From Streptomyces tateyamensis (GTDB lineage Bacteria; Actinomycetota; Actinomycetes; Streptomycetales; Streptomycetaceae), in assembly GCF_003205575.1 (NCBI RefSeq), contig NZ_PYBW01000142.1, positions 1 to 60,112 of the forward strand: DNA of 60,112 nt, in the 5' to 3' direction. Shown in pieces: positions 42,842 through 54,396 of the stretch (within the stretch, counting starts at the first letter, position 1; each line of letters begins with the position of its first letter). Both the position numbers and the translations under genes were made by a program. Below the pieces are notes generated by a model, which was not told the DNA's origin, made no database searches, and saw nothing but the letters and a program-made list of their open reading frames with translations.

Positions 42842-44128
42842 GTGATCAAGACCGGCCGACTACGGGAGCGGCTCCGTCGCGGTGCCGCGCACCCGGGCCT
42901 GGCCTGGCTGACCGGCGGCGAGGAGCAGCCGCCGGCCCGTCCCGGCCGGCGGCGCGAGCTGCGGCTGGCGGCGGCCGGCCTGCCCTTCCTGCTGCCCTAC
43001 TACCTGATCGCGCAGGAGGGGACGCCGGCCCTGCCGGTACTGGCCGGAATGCTGCTGCTGTCCGGCCGGCTGACGCAGGCCCAGCACAGCCGGTTCCGGG
43101 CGCTGGGCGACCTGGCGATCCCGCAGCCGAGCCCGCCGGCCCCGCCCGGGGCCGGATGGTCGGAGCGGCTGCGGGCGGCCGTGGCCGACGAAGCCGCCTG
43201 GCGCCGGCTCGGCTACCACTTCCTGGCCGGCCCGCTGCTCGCGCTGCTCACCGTGCTCGGGTTGCTGGCCTGCGGGGTCGGAGCGGTGGCGGCCACCGTG
43301 TTCGCCTGGAGCTGGCTGCTGCCCGAGGGGGCACCGGCCCACTCCGGCGGCCGCTGGTGGAGCCTGGATCTGCTGGTCACCGCGCTGGGCATGGTGCTGC
43401 TGCTGGTCGGACCGTGGCTGGTGGTGCGCAGCGGGCGGATCGACCGGCGGGCGGCCCGCGGCCTGCTCGGTCCCAACCGGGCCCGCGAACTGGAGCGGCG
43501 GGTGGAGGACCTGGCCTCCAGCCGGGCCGACGTGGTGGACGCGGCCGACGCCGAGCGCCGCCGGATCGAACGCGACCTGCACGACGGCGCCCAGCAGCGG
43601 CTGGTCTCGCTGGCGATGAACCTGGGGCTGGCCCGCAAGACGCTCAAGGACGTGCCCCCGGAGGCGATGCAGGTGATCGTCGACGCGCACGAGGAGGCGC
43701 AGGCGGCCATCGCCGAGCTGCGCGACCTGGTCCGCGGCCTGCACCCGGTGGTGCTGGAGGACCGGGGCCTGGACGCGGCGCTGTCCGGGATCGCGGCCCG
43801 GGCCCCGCTGCCGGTGCGGCTACGGGTCTCGCTGTCGCGCCGGATGTCCCCGACCATCGAGGCGGTGGCCTACTTCGTGGTCTCCGAGGCACTGGCCAAC
43901 GTGGCCAAGCACGCCCGGGCCTCCCGGGCGGACCTGACGGTCAGCCAGCTGGGCGACCGGCTGCGGATCGTGATCAGCGACGACGGGATCGGCGGCGCCG
44001 ACCCGTCCCGGGGGACCGGCCTGGTCGGCCTGCGCCAGCGGGCCGCCTCGGTGGACGGCTCCCTCGTCATCAGCAGCCCCGTCGGGGGCCCGACCACCAT
44101 CACTGTGGAGTTGCCGTGCGAGCTGTGA
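42842..44128 (+). CDS. NarL-type sensor histidine kinase (428 aa)
   Basis: Two-component sensor of the HisKA_3 class. It has four hydrophobic segments (~38-55, 60-80, 125-160, 178-200) with little extracytoplasmic sequence, then a coiled stretch and the dimerisation motif ERRRIERDLHDGAQQRL with His247, and a HATPase domain (ANVAKHARASRADL, DDGIGGADPSRGTGLVGLRQR). A sensor with such short loops probably monitors the membrane itself. TAAGCT six bases before the GTG implies a leaderless mRNA. The stop is 12 bases past the start of the regulator. Confidence 0.93.
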   Translation: MIKTGRLRERLRRGAAHPGLAWLTGGEEQPPARPGRRRELRLAAAGLPFLLPYYLIAQEGTPALPVLAGMLLLSGRLTQAQHSRFRALGDLAIPQPSPPAPPGAGWSERLRAAVADEAAWRRLGYHFLAGPLLALLTVLGLLACGVGAVAATVFAWSWLLPEGAPAHSGGRWWSLDLLVTALGMVLLLVGPWLVVRSGRIDRRAARGLLGPNRARELERRVEDLASSRADVVDAADAERRRIERDLHDGAQQRLVSLAMNLGLARKTLKDVPPEAMQVIVDAHEEAQAAIAELRDLVRGLHPVVLEDRGLDAALSGIAARAPLPVRLRVSLSRRMSPTIEAVAYFVVSEALANVAKHARASRADLTVSQLGDRLRIVISDDGIGGADPSRGTGLVGLRQRAASVDGSLVISSPVGGPTTITVELPCEL

Positions 44129-44760
44129 TCGCCGAGGACTCGGTCCTGCTGCGGGTGGGCCTGGTCAAGGTCCTGGAGGCGGTCGGCTACGAGGTGGCCG
44201 ACGCGGTCGGCGACGCCGAGGCGCTGCTGGTCGCGGTGGAGCGGTACCGTCCGCAGGTCGTGGTGGTGGACGTGCGGATGCCGCCCGGCTTCACCGACGA
44301 AGGGGTGCGGGCCGCGCTGGTGATCCGCCGGCAGTGGCCCGAGGTCGCGGTGCTGCTGCTCTCCCAGTACGTGGAGGAGCGGTACGCGGCCGACCTGCTG
44401 GCCACCACCACCAGCGGGGTGGGCTACCTGCTCAAGGAGCGGGTGGCCAACGTGGACGACTTCGTGGAGGCGCTGCAGCGGGTGGCCCAGGGCGGCACCG
44501 CGCTGGACCCCGAGGTGGTGGCCCAGCTGCTGGTGCGCCGGCACCGCGACCCGCTGGAGAAGCTGACCCCGCGCGAGCGCGACGTGCTCGGGCTGATGGC
44601 CGAGGGGCACTCCAACGCCGCGATCGCCGCCGCGCTGGTGGTCAGCGACAGCGCGGTGGCCAAGCACATCAACAGCATCTTCACCAAGCTCGACCTGCCC
44701 GCCGCCGACGCCACCCACCGCCGGGTGCTCGCGGTGCTGCGCTTCCTCGGGGAGGGCTGA
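44116..44760 (+). CDS. LuxR/NarL-family response regulator (214 aa)
   Basis: Receiver domain with acidic pocket E7-D8, phospho-acceptor D52 (VVVVDVRMPP) and the conserved Lys in YLLKERV, then a LuxR-type HTH (LTPRERDVLGLMAEGHSNAAIAAAL). It is the partner of the upstream kinase, overlapping it by 13 bases and starting at GTG 44116. A DUF4097 gene follows after one base. Confidence 0.93.
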   Translation: MRAVIAEDSVLLRVGLVKVLEAVGYEVADAVGDAEALLVAVERYRPQVVVVDVRMPPGFTDEGVRAALVIRRQWPEVAVLLLSQYVEERYAADLLATTTSGVGYLLKERVANVDDFVEALQRVAQGGTALDPEVVAQLLVRRHRDPLEKLTPRERDVLGLMAEGHSNAAIAAALVVSDSAVAKHINSIFTKLDLPAADATHRRVLAVLRFLGEG

Positions 44761-44761
44761 G

Positions 44762-45550
44762 GTGGTGCGGGCGGCCCCGGAGCGGCGCACCTGGCGGTTG
44801 CTGGCCGCGCTGTCGGCGGCCCTGGTGCTGCTGCTGGGGGCCGGCACGGCCTGGAAGGTGCTGGCCGAGCAGGAGCAGGACGAGCCGTTCCGGTACGCCG
44901 GCGGGATCACCGCCGTCGAACTGGACCTGGAGAACTCCTCGGTCCAGGTGATCGGCGAGGCGGGCAGTGCGGTCAGCATCACCCAGCACGAGCGCTGGAC
45001 CGTCGACCGCCCGCGGGTGACCCGCGCCGTCACCGGCTCCACCCTGCACCTCACCGCGCGCTGCCCGCGCTCCTGGGTGCTGCTGGCCGGCCGCTGCGGG
45101 GTGCAGTTCGCGCTGGTGGTGCCGCCCACCACCCGGCTGACCGCCAAGGGCGGCGCCTCGGCCGTATACGCGGAGGGGCTCACCGGAGAGATCAGCGCCC
45201 GGGCCGGCTCCGGCTCGGTGACCCTGAAGCGGGACAGCGGCCCGATCGCGGTGCGCGTGGACAGCGGGTCGGTGACCGGGCAGGAGCTGGGCTCGGCCCG
45301 GGTCAAGGCGCAGGCCGACTCCGGCTCGGTCACCCTGGGCTTCGTGCAGCCGCCGCAGGAGCTCACCCTGGTGACCGACTCCGGCTCGGCCACGGCGACG
45401 CTGCCACGGGGGAGCGGCTACCAGGTGGTCAGCAGCGTCGGTTCGGGCAGCTCCGACGTGGACCCCGGGCTGCAGGACGCCTCCTCGAGGCGGACCATCA
45501 CCGCCACCACCGGCTCCGGCTCGCTCTCGCTGGGCTACGGGAGCGGCTGA
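44762..45550 (+). CDS. DUF4097 beta-repeat envelope protein (262 aa)
   Basis: One N-terminal membrane anchor (~10-32) and an extracytoplasmic right-handed beta-repeat domain: a series of SGSVTL, DSGSVT, GSGSLSLG motifs spaced ~20 residues (about 145-262), typical of DUF4097 and of the adhesin-like C-terminus of LiaF-type proteins. It is cotranscribed with the kinase/regulator pair and may be its sensor accessory. GTG 44762 or 44765 both possible. Confidence 0.85.
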   Translation: MVRAAPERRTWRLLAALSAALVLLLGAGTAWKVLAEQEQDEPFRYAGGITAVELDLENSSVQVIGEAGSAVSITQHERWTVDRPRVTRAVTGSTLHLTARCPRSWVLLAGRCGVQFALVVPPTTRLTAKGGASAVYAEGLTGEISARAGSGSVTLKRDSGPIAVRVDSGSVTGQELGSARVKAQADSGSVTLGFVQPPQELTLVTDSGSATATLPRGSGYQVVSSVGSGSSDVDPGLQDASSRRTITATTGSGSLSLGYGSG

Positions 45551-45630
45551 GCCCCGGCCCCGCGGGGCAGCCGGGCCGGTAGGGGACAATGAAGAGTCCA
45601 CCTGAGCCGACCGGTGAGGATCCGCCGCGC

Positions 45631-46797
45631 ATGTCCACCACGCCCGCCCCCGCCCCCACCGGCGAGTTCGCCCCGCTGCAGATCGGCGCGCTCCCGGTCT
45701 GGCCACCGGTGGTGCTGGCGCCGATGGCGGGCATCACCAACGCCCCGTTCCGCACCCTGTGCCGGGAGCAGTCGGGCGGCAAGGGCCTGTTCGTCTCCGA
45801 GATGATCACCACCCGGGCGCTGGTCGAGCGCAACGCCAAGACCATGCAGCTGATCCAGTTCGACCCCAGCGAGCAGCCCCGGTCGATCCAGCTCTACGGG
45901 GTGGACCCGGCCACCGTCGGCAAGGCCGCCCGGATGATCGCCGAGGAGGACCTGGCCGACCACATCGACCTCAACTTCGGCTGCCCGGTCCCCAAGGTGA
46001 CCCGCAAGGGCGGCGGCTCGGCGCTGCCGTACAAGCGCAACCTGCTGCGCGAGCTGCTGCGCGAGGCGGTGGCCGGGGCCGGCGGCCTGCCGGTGACCAT
46101 GAAGATGCGCAAGGGCATCGACGACGACCACCTCACCTACCTGGACGCCGGGCGGATCGGTGCCGAGGAGGGGGTCAGCGCGATTGCCCTGCACGGGCGC
46201 ACCGCGGCCCAGCACTACGGGGGCCAGGCCGACTGGTCGGCGATCGCCCGGCTGCGCGAGGCGGTGCCGGCCGAGGTCCCGGTGCTCGGCAACGGCGACA
46301 TCTGGGCCGCGCCGGACGCGCTGCGGATGATGCGCGAGACCGGCTGCGACGGCGTGGTGGTCGGTCGCGGCTGCCTGGGCCGGCCGTGGCTGTTCAAGGA
46401 CCTGGTGGCGGTCTTCGAAGGGGTGACCGACCCGGTCCGCCCGTCCTTCGCCGAGGTGGCGGCCGCCATGCTGCGCCACGCCGAGCTGCTGGGCGGCTGG
46501 CTGAACGACGAGCAGCGCGGCGTGGTCGACTTCCGCAAGCACGTGGCCTGGTACACCAAGGGGTTCTCGGTCGGTTCGCAGCTGCGGGTGGGGCTGGCCA
46601 CGGCCTCCTCGCTGGCCGAGCTGGGCGAGCTGCTGGCCCAGGTGAACCAGGAGCAGCGCTGGCCGGACAGCGCGGACGGCCCGCGCGGGCGCACCAGCGG
46701 CAACGGCCGGGTGGTGCTGCCGGAGGGCTGGTTGGACGATCCGTACGACTGTGCCGTGCCGAGCCAGGATGCCGAATCGGACAGTTCTGGCGGATGA
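45631..46797 (+). CDS. dusB: tRNA dihydrouridine synthase DusB-type (388 aa)
   Basis: FMN enzyme reducing uridines in the tRNA D-loop. TIM-barrel with VVLAPMAGITNAPFR, catalytic Cys in NFGCPVPKVTRKGGGSAL (~118), MKMRKGIDD and GNGDIW. ATG 45631 is preferred because a GACAAT -10 box (45585-45590) overlaps the earlier ATG at 45589. It is followed by a perfect 12-bp terminator. Confidence 0.93.
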   Translation: MSTTPAPAPTGEFAPLQIGALPVWPPVVLAPMAGITNAPFRTLCREQSGGKGLFVSEMITTRALVERNAKTMQLIQFDPSEQPRSIQLYGVDPATVGKAARMIAEEDLADHIDLNFGCPVPKVTRKGGGSALPYKRNLLRELLREAVAGAGGLPVTMKMRKGIDDDHLTYLDAGRIGAEEGVSAIALHGRTAAQHYGGQADWSAIARLREAVPAEVPVLGNGDIWAAPDALRMMRETGCDGVVVGRGCLGRPWLFKDLVAVFEGVTDPVRPSFAEVAAAMLRHAELLGGWLNDEQRGVVDFRKHVAWYTKGFSVGSQLRVGLATASSLAELGELLAQVNQEQRWPDSADGPRGRTSGNGRVVLPEGWLDDPYDCAVPSQDAESDSSGG

Positions 46798-46850
46798 TCT
46801 AGCCTCTTTGTCAGGTTCGACCTGACGCGGCCCTCCGACACTGCGTCCTT

Positions 46851-46884
46851 GCCCTCTTGGCCGATCTGGCCAAGAGGGCTCCTT
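46851..46884 (+). terminator. Terminator of dusB
   Basis: Perfect arms GCCCTCTTGGCC (46851-46862) and GGCCAAGAGGGC (46868-46879), loop GATCT, followed by a short T-rich tract (TCCTTTTC). Confidence 0.88.
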
Positions 46885-47361
46885 TTCGGCAGATCATCAT
46901 CACGCTCCGCAGCGAAAACGGCGCGTTGAGCGAGCGTGGTACGAGTTTCGATACGTACGATGGCCGAGCCGCGTCCGTGACACTGGCCACACCGGAGTGC
47001 GGATGACGGTCCGTCAGGGTGCGGAGAATCGCCATGGTGTCCAAATCGCTTCCCGAACGGGTGCCGACGAGGATCCGGGCCGCTGGCTGCAGGAAATCAA
47101 GCCGGAGAAACACGGCGGCCCGCTCGCCGTTACCCTCCGTCCGGTCTAGGCGATCTTCGCGTATCCGTGCCTTCAATACTTGAAGGCTTGCTCGCGTCAT
47201 CCGGACGATTTCGACAACAGAGGTGAACGCCTTCACAAGCTTTTGATCTCGGGGGTGACAGCCCGTTCCCGGGATCGGACGGCCTATCGACGGCGCGACA
47301 CCGCCTTTGAAATGGGTATGTTCTCCGGCGTCAGGGCAACCCCGTGCGAGGAGACCGACCC
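46885..47361. other. Non-coding gap before ppdK
   Basis: A ~475-base stretch of lower GC. Short frames on both strands lack the GC bias at third positions seen in real genes here. A weak promoter may be GCGACA (47295-47300) with TATGTT (47317-47322). No RNA gene, riboswitch or repeat was recognised. Confidence 0.5.
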
Positions 47362-50070
<2,709 letters not shown>

Positions 50071-50076
50071 CCGCAC

Positions 50077-50180
50077 CCCCTCCAACGGGGAGGGGCGATC
50101 GGCGGTGCTCGGCGCAGGAGAACCGCCGGTCGTAACGGGCCGGGGCCGGAACGGACAATGGCGTCCGTTCCGGCCCCGGC
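50077..50180. terminator. Tandem hairpins after ppdK
   Basis: First a 7-bp stem CCCCTCC / GGAGGGG (50077-50095), then a perfect 18-bp stem (50139-50156 / 50163-50180, loop AATGGC). The larger hairpin also contains GACAAT, a possible -10 for the ribonuclease gene, whose coding start is 113 bases beyond. Confidence 0.7.
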
Positions 50181-50293
50181 TCTTCGCGTACCCGGGCCCG
50201 CTCCTCGCGCTCGGGCCCGGTGGCTGCTCCGTCCGGGTGAGCCAGGTGGCCCCGCCGATCACCGCCCGGACCGGGACCGGCAAGCTGGGGCCC

Positions 50294-50719
50294 ATGACCA
50301 GTCGCTCCCGCCTGATCGCCGTCGCGGCCCTGCTGCTGTGCGCCGTGGCCGCCGCCGCCGTCTACGCGACGGCCCGTCACAAGCCCGCTGCCGGCCCCGG
50401 ACCGGGCCGGGCGGCCGCAGCCGCGGCTACGGCCCCGTCCGGCCGGGTCTGCCGGAGCAAGCTGCCCAGCCAGGCCCAGGACACCATCACGCTGATCGCC
50501 AAGGGCGGCCCCTACCCGTACCGCACCGACGGCGTGGTCTTCGAGAACCGCGAGGGGCGGCTGCCGAAGAAGGCCAACGGCTACTACCACGAGTACACCG
50601 TGGTCACCCCGGGCAGCGGGGACCGGGGCACCCGGCGGGTGGTCACCGGCGCACCGGGCGAGGAGTTCTGGACCGGCGACCACTACGCCACCTTCCAGCA
50701 GATCGACCTCGCCTGCTGA
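50294..50719 (+). CDS. Secreted guanyl-specific ribonuclease, RNase Sa-like (141 aa)
   Basis: Signal peptide (~1-27) and Ala/Gly-rich linker precede a ~90-residue barnase/RNase Sa domain. Every active-site position of RNase Sa is present: Glu100 (GYYHEYTVV), Arg111 and Arg115 (RGTRR), His130 (TGDHYATF), and the disulfide pair Cys53 / Cys141. It should cleave extracellular RNA after G by a 2',3'-cyclic intermediate. No barstar-like inhibitor is adjacent. ATG 50294 starts the signal peptide. Confidence 0.93.
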   Translation: MTSRSRLIAVAALLLCAVAAAAVYATARHKPAAGPGPGRAAAAAATAPSGRVCRSKLPSQAQDTITLIAKGGPYPYRTDGVVFENREGRLPKKANGYYHEYTVVTPGSGDRGTRRVVTGAPGEEFWTGDHYATFQQIDLAC

Positions 50720-50776
50720 CGGCCCCTCGGTTGCGGTCGGCCGTACGAGAGCTGACGGCCGTCGGCCGGACCGGGC

Positions 50777-51778
50777 TCAGATCCGCTGCTTGGTCCAGCT
50801 GACCCGGTGCCAGGGCCCGTGCGGTCCGGTGGTCAGCAGGGTGCGCAGCTCGCGCAGCACCGCGCCCGCGTCGGTGCGCAGCTGGTGCGGGGTGGCCCGG
50901 ACCACCGGCAGCCGGGCCGCCTGCAGCCGGTTGCCCCGGGTCAGCGTGCGCTCGTAGTCGGCCGGGCGCAGGTGCCAGGCCCGCGAGTCCACCTCCAGCG
51001 CCACGCAGGCCTGCGGCCAGAACGCGTCCGGGATCGCCAGGAAGCGGCCGTCCAGCAGCAGCACCGGGTTCCACAGCGGCTCGGGCAGGCCGCCGCGGCG
51101 CAGCACCTCGCGCGCCTCGGACTCGGCCACCGAGTAGATGCCGCAGGTCAGCTCGTCCGCCACCCGCTGCACGTGGGGCAGTGCGGCGGTGGACGCCGAG
51201 CCGCCGAGCAGTCGGGCGAGCAGCTCGGCCTGCTCGCAGTGCCGGCCCTGCACCGCCTCGGCGCACAGCGCCCGGAAGTGCCGGCTGCTGCCCAGGTAGG
51301 GGGCCGCGTCGGCGAGCGCCCGGCCGACCCCCACGCTCCACAGCCCGTCGTCGCGCTGGAAGCCGGCCGGCAGCCCGCCGGGGCGCAGCGGGGCCCGGTG
51401 CACCCGGACGAAGTCCCGGCTGGCCACCCGGCGGCTGTTGGGGATCAGCACGTCCACCACGTCCACGTCGGCGGGGTGCCCCGCGCTGGCCAGGCCGGCC
51501 TCGGCCAGCACGGCCAGGCCGGTCAACAGCACCGCGCCCGGCCTGGGGCGCTCGCCCTTGGGCGCGGCGTAGCTGACGGCGGCGCGCAGCCGCTGGTGGG
51601 CGGACAGCCTTCCGCTCTGCAGGCAGATCACCCGGGGCAGCACTCGCTGCCACGGGCCGCCCGGGCGCAGACGGTGCGCGATGGTCCCGGACGGGACCCC
51701 GTGCTCGATCAGCTGCGCGCGGGTGACGATGTGCTGCTGGTCGGCGCCCAGCAGCCGGACCGAATCGAGGGCACTCAT
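50777..51778 (-). CDS. AbiEi-type antitoxin-domain / DUF559-like protein (333 aa)
   Basis: N-terminal winged HTH resembling the AbiEi antitoxin domain (DQQHIVTRAQLIEHGVPSGTIAHRL) and a C-terminal region with ACVALEVDSRAWHLRPADYERTLTRGNRL, close to the Vsr/DUF559 nuclease-like core (E-x-D-x-x-x-H). Such proteins are common and multicopy in streptomycetes. No AbiEii toxin is next to it, so calling it an antitoxin is not justified; a DNA-binding role is likelier. ATG 51778 follows an AGG seven bases upstream. Confidence 0.75.
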   Translation of the reverse strand: MSALDSVRLLGADQQHIVTRAQLIEHGVPSGTIAHRLRPGGPWQRVLPRVICLQSGRLSAHQRLRAAVSYAAPKGERPRPGAVLLTGLAVLAEAGLASAGHPADVDVVDVLIPNSRRVASRDFVRVHRAPLRPGGLPAGFQRDDGLWSVGVGRALADAAPYLGSSRHFRALCAEAVQGRHCEQAELLARLLGGSASTAALPHVQRVADELTCGIYSVAESEAREVLRRGGLPEPLWNPVLLLDGRFLAIPDAFWPQACVALEVDSRAWHLRPADYERTLTRGNRLQAARLPVVRATPHQLRTDAGAVLRELRTLLTTGPHGPWHRVSWTKQRI

Positions 51779-51864
51779 ATGCAGCCTGTTGCCCCGGAAG
51801 GGCCGTGGGTATGCGAAAGATCCCCCGCAGGGGGTCACTGCGCGTATACGTTGACCAAACGGTT

Positions 51865-51897
51865 CGATCGGCCCGACCAGGCTGGTCGGGCCGATCG
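51865..51897 (-). terminator. Terminator of the GNAT gene
   Basis: Sixteen-base arms (51865-51880 and 51882-51897) form a near-continuous palindrome around a single central base, effectively ~14 bp with a small loop, downstream of the acetyltransferase stop. Confidence 0.7.
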
Positions 51898-51967
51898 GTC
51901 CGGCGTGCGGTCCGGGCGGCTGCCGGTCCGGCAGCCGCCTCGGGTGACGGGGCTCAGGCGGCTGCGC

Positions 51968-52732
51968 TCAGGCGGCCGAGATCAGCGAGCCGGCGCGTCT
52001 GACACACTCCGAGTCGAGCTCGCGGCCCAGGCCGTGGCTGATCTGCCCGAGGTGGTCGAGCCGGCGGTCCGGGGCGCTCGGCGCCATCGCGGCGGCGATC
52101 CGCAGCTCGATGATGTCGCGCACCGCCGGCCACTCGTCGGCCAGGATCGAGTAGAACGCGGTGGAGCGCACCACCCCGTCCAGGCCCCGGCTGTGCGCCC
52201 GGCGGACCCCCTCGGACGTGGCGCCGAGCCGCTCGATGGCGGACCGCGAGCGCAGGTTGCGCGCATCGGCCCGCAGCGAGATCCGCTGCACGCCCCAGGT
52301 CTCGAAGGCGTGCCGCAGCATCAGCAGCTTGGCCTCGGTGTTGATGCCGGTGCCCTGGGCATGCCGGGAGAGCCAGGTGCGGCCGATCTCGGCCGCGTCC
52401 GGCACCGCGGTCAGCGGGTCGCCGGCCGGGCCCGCGGGCAGCGGCGGCCAGACCACCGGGCCCTGCCAGTAGTCCAGTTCCAGGAACCGGGTGGAGCCGA
52501 CCACCAGGCCGTCGCTGACCCGGACGGTGGCGAAGGCCAGCGATCGGCCGGCCGCCATGTCGGCCCGCGCGGTCGCGATGAACTCCCGGGCGCCGTCCAC
52601 ACCCTGCGGGACGGCGGTGAAGGCATACGTCGTGCGATCCTCGGCGGCGGCCGCGGCCAGCGCTTCGGCGTGCTGCTCGGTGAGGGGCTCCAGCCGAACG
52701 GTGCGGCCGGTGAGGGTGACGGGTGCAGGCAC
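51968..52732 (-). CDS. GNAT acetyltransferase, RimJ/RimL type (254 aa)
   Basis: Acetyl-CoA-dependent N-acetyltransferase. Typical blocks are VRLEPLTEQHAEAL at the start, GSTRFLELDYWQGPV, IGRTWLSRHAQGTGINTEAKLLMLRHAFE (acetyl-CoA loop) and RADARNLRSRSAIERLGA. A helical C-terminal extension of ~75 residues, longer than in RimL, includes MAPSAPDRRLDHLG. Substrate unknown. GTG 52732 has AAGG five bases upstream. Confidence 0.85.
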   Translation of the reverse strand: MPAPVTLTGRTVRLEPLTEQHAEALAAAAAEDRTTYAFTAVPQGVDGAREFIATARADMAAGRSLAFATVRVSDGLVVGSTRFLELDYWQGPVVWPPLPAGPAGDPLTAVPDAAEIGRTWLSRHAQGTGINTEAKLLMLRHAFETWGVQRISLRADARNLRSRSAIERLGATSEGVRRAHSRGLDGVVRSTAFYSILADEWPAVRDIIELRIAAAMAPSAPDRRLDHLGQISHGLGRELDSECVRRAGSLISAA

Positions 52733-53393
52733 GGGACCTTCGTCCTTCGGCGGTCGGAGGGCGCCCGCGCGCCCGGGGTGCGGGCGTTCGGGCGAGTGGA
52801 CAGATCGCCCCGCCCCGAGCGGGTCCACTCCTCCCGGGTACGCCGGAGCATCGGCCGTACGACGGGGGGCAGCGGCCCTGAGGCGGGCATCGCGGTGCCG
52901 GAGCGGGCACGGTTCGCATGGACCGGTCCGGCGGGAGGTGCGGGGGGACAGTTTTCGTCCGCGAGATGGCCGGGAAAGGAGAGAGGGCGCGAAGGGAAGC
53001 GGGCGGCCAAGTAAACGCAAGGTGAGGTCGGTTGGCTGGCCTTCGCCTGGTCGGGACCGCGGCTCACGGCGTGACGAACGACGTGGCGACGACGCGACAA
53101 ATGCGAGGCAGCGAGAGGACCATACCTGCCTTGGCCCCTCGCGTCACTTCGCGGCACGCCAACTGGGAGCGCGAAGGTACCGAGGCTACGCCGTCAGGGC
53201 CCCCGCCGGCCAGTGGCGGGCCCCGAAGAGCAGTGCTGACCTGCGAGGACGTCGGGAGCTGCCGCTTTGGAGACAGGGCCGGGATGAGAAGATTCACCAC
53301 GGGCGGGGCGGGCCGGGAATGTCGGTGGCGCGCCGCATGCTGGTGCAGGAGACCGACTGGCCGGACCGAGGACGAGAGCAGGTGGGCTGCGCG
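52733..53393. other. Long non-coding gap before the PAC2 gene
   Basis: The 661 bases between the GNAT and PAC2 genes contain only frames without third-position GC bias. A GCCCGC/GCGGGC-type stem near 52770-52793 and a CCCGCC/GGCGGG stem near 53200-53220 are short. Both flanking promoters must lie here but none is convincing. It could hide a regulatory RNA. Confidence 0.45.
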
Positions 53394-54323
53394 GTGCGTG
53401 ATCCCGAGGAGCTGTACGAGATCGAGCCGCAGGGCGCGGCCGCGGTGGCGGCGGCCGGCGCCGAGGACGGCCTGGTGCTGCTCTTCCACCTCGAGGGCTT
53501 CATGGACGCCGGTGAGGCCGGCGGCCAGGTGGTGGAGCACCTGCTGGAGCAGGGCAGCCCGCGCGTGGTGGCCCGGTTCGACCACGACCGCCTGGTGGAC
53601 TACCGGGCCCGCCGTCCCGCGATGACCTTCGACCGGGAGAGCTGGGTCTCCTACGACCCGCCGGAGATCCTGCTCCAGCTGGTCCAGGACGCCACCGGCA
53701 CCCCGTTCCTGGTGCTCACCGGCCCCGAGCCGGACGTCGAGTGGGAGCTGTTCGCGGCCGCCGTCGGCCGGCTGGTGACCGAGTTCGGGGTCCGCCTGAC
53801 CGTCGACTTCCACGGCATCCCGATGGGCGTGCCGCACACCCGCCCGGTCGGCCTGACCCCGCACGGCAACCGGCTCGACCTGGCCGGCGGCTACCCGGTC
53901 TGGTTCGAGCGGGCCCAGGTCCCCGGCAGCGCCCAGGCGCTGGTCGAGTACCGCCTCGGTGAGGCCGGCCACGACGTGCTGGGCTTCGCCGTGCACGTGC
54001 CGCACTACGTGGCGCGCTCGCCCTACCCGGCGGCCGCGGTGCTGATCCTGGAGGCGGTGCAGTCGGCCACCGGCCTGGTGCTGCCCGGGCACGAGCTGCG
54101 CGAGCGGGTCGGCGAGGTCTATGCCGACATCGAGGAGCAGCTGGCCCAGGGGGACGGCGAGCTGCGCTCGGCGATCCGCAGCATGGAGGGCCAGTACGAC
54201 GCGGTGGCCGGGGCGCAGGACCGGGAGAGCCTGCTCGCCGAGTCCGCCGAGCTCCCCTCGGCGGACGAGCTCGGGCGGCAGTTCGAGCAGTTCCTGGCCG
54301 AGCACGAGCAGGGCGGGGAGTAG
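53394..54323 (+). CDS. PAC2 family protein (309 aa)
   Basis: PAC2 (proteasome assembly chaperone-like) fold found in actinobacteria; function unproven, a link to proteasome or ATP-grasp partners has been proposed. Conserved blocks: LVLLFHLEGFMDAGEAGGQV, RFDHDRLVDYRARRP, GPEPDVEWELFAAAVG, HGIPMGVPHTRPVGLTPHG and HVPHYVARSPYP. Start is uncertain: GTG 53394 (VRDPEELYE) matches the family; ATG 53319 would add 25 residues. Confidence 0.85.
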   Translation: MRDPEELYEIEPQGAAAVAAAGAEDGLVLLFHLEGFMDAGEAGGQVVEHLLEQGSPRVVARFDHDRLVDYRARRPAMTFDRESWVSYDPPEILLQLVQDATGTPFLVLTGPEPDVEWELFAAAVGRLVTEFGVRLTVDFHGIPMGVPHTRPVGLTPHGNRLDLAGGYPVWFERAQVPGSAQALVEYRLGEAGHDVLGFAVHVPHYVARSPYPAAAVLILEAVQSATGLVLPGHELRERVGEVYADIEEQLAQGDGELRSAIRSMEGQYDAVAGAQDRESLLAESAELPSADELGRQFEQFLAEHEQGGE

Positions 54324-54396
54324 GTCCGGCCGCAAGGCTGCGAGCAGGGTAGGCGCGGCGGAAGTCGTCCGCGCCCGCCCGTGCGTTGGGGCTGGT

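Noticed and set aside
46811..47236. A 141-residue minus-strand frame before ppdK
   Set aside because: GTG start without ribosome-binding site and codons lacking the GC third-position bias (many A/T ends).
52411..53157. Minus-strand extension of the GNAT protein to 248 or 350 residues
   Set aside because: Sequence upstream of GTG 52732 has no family similarity and no codon bias.
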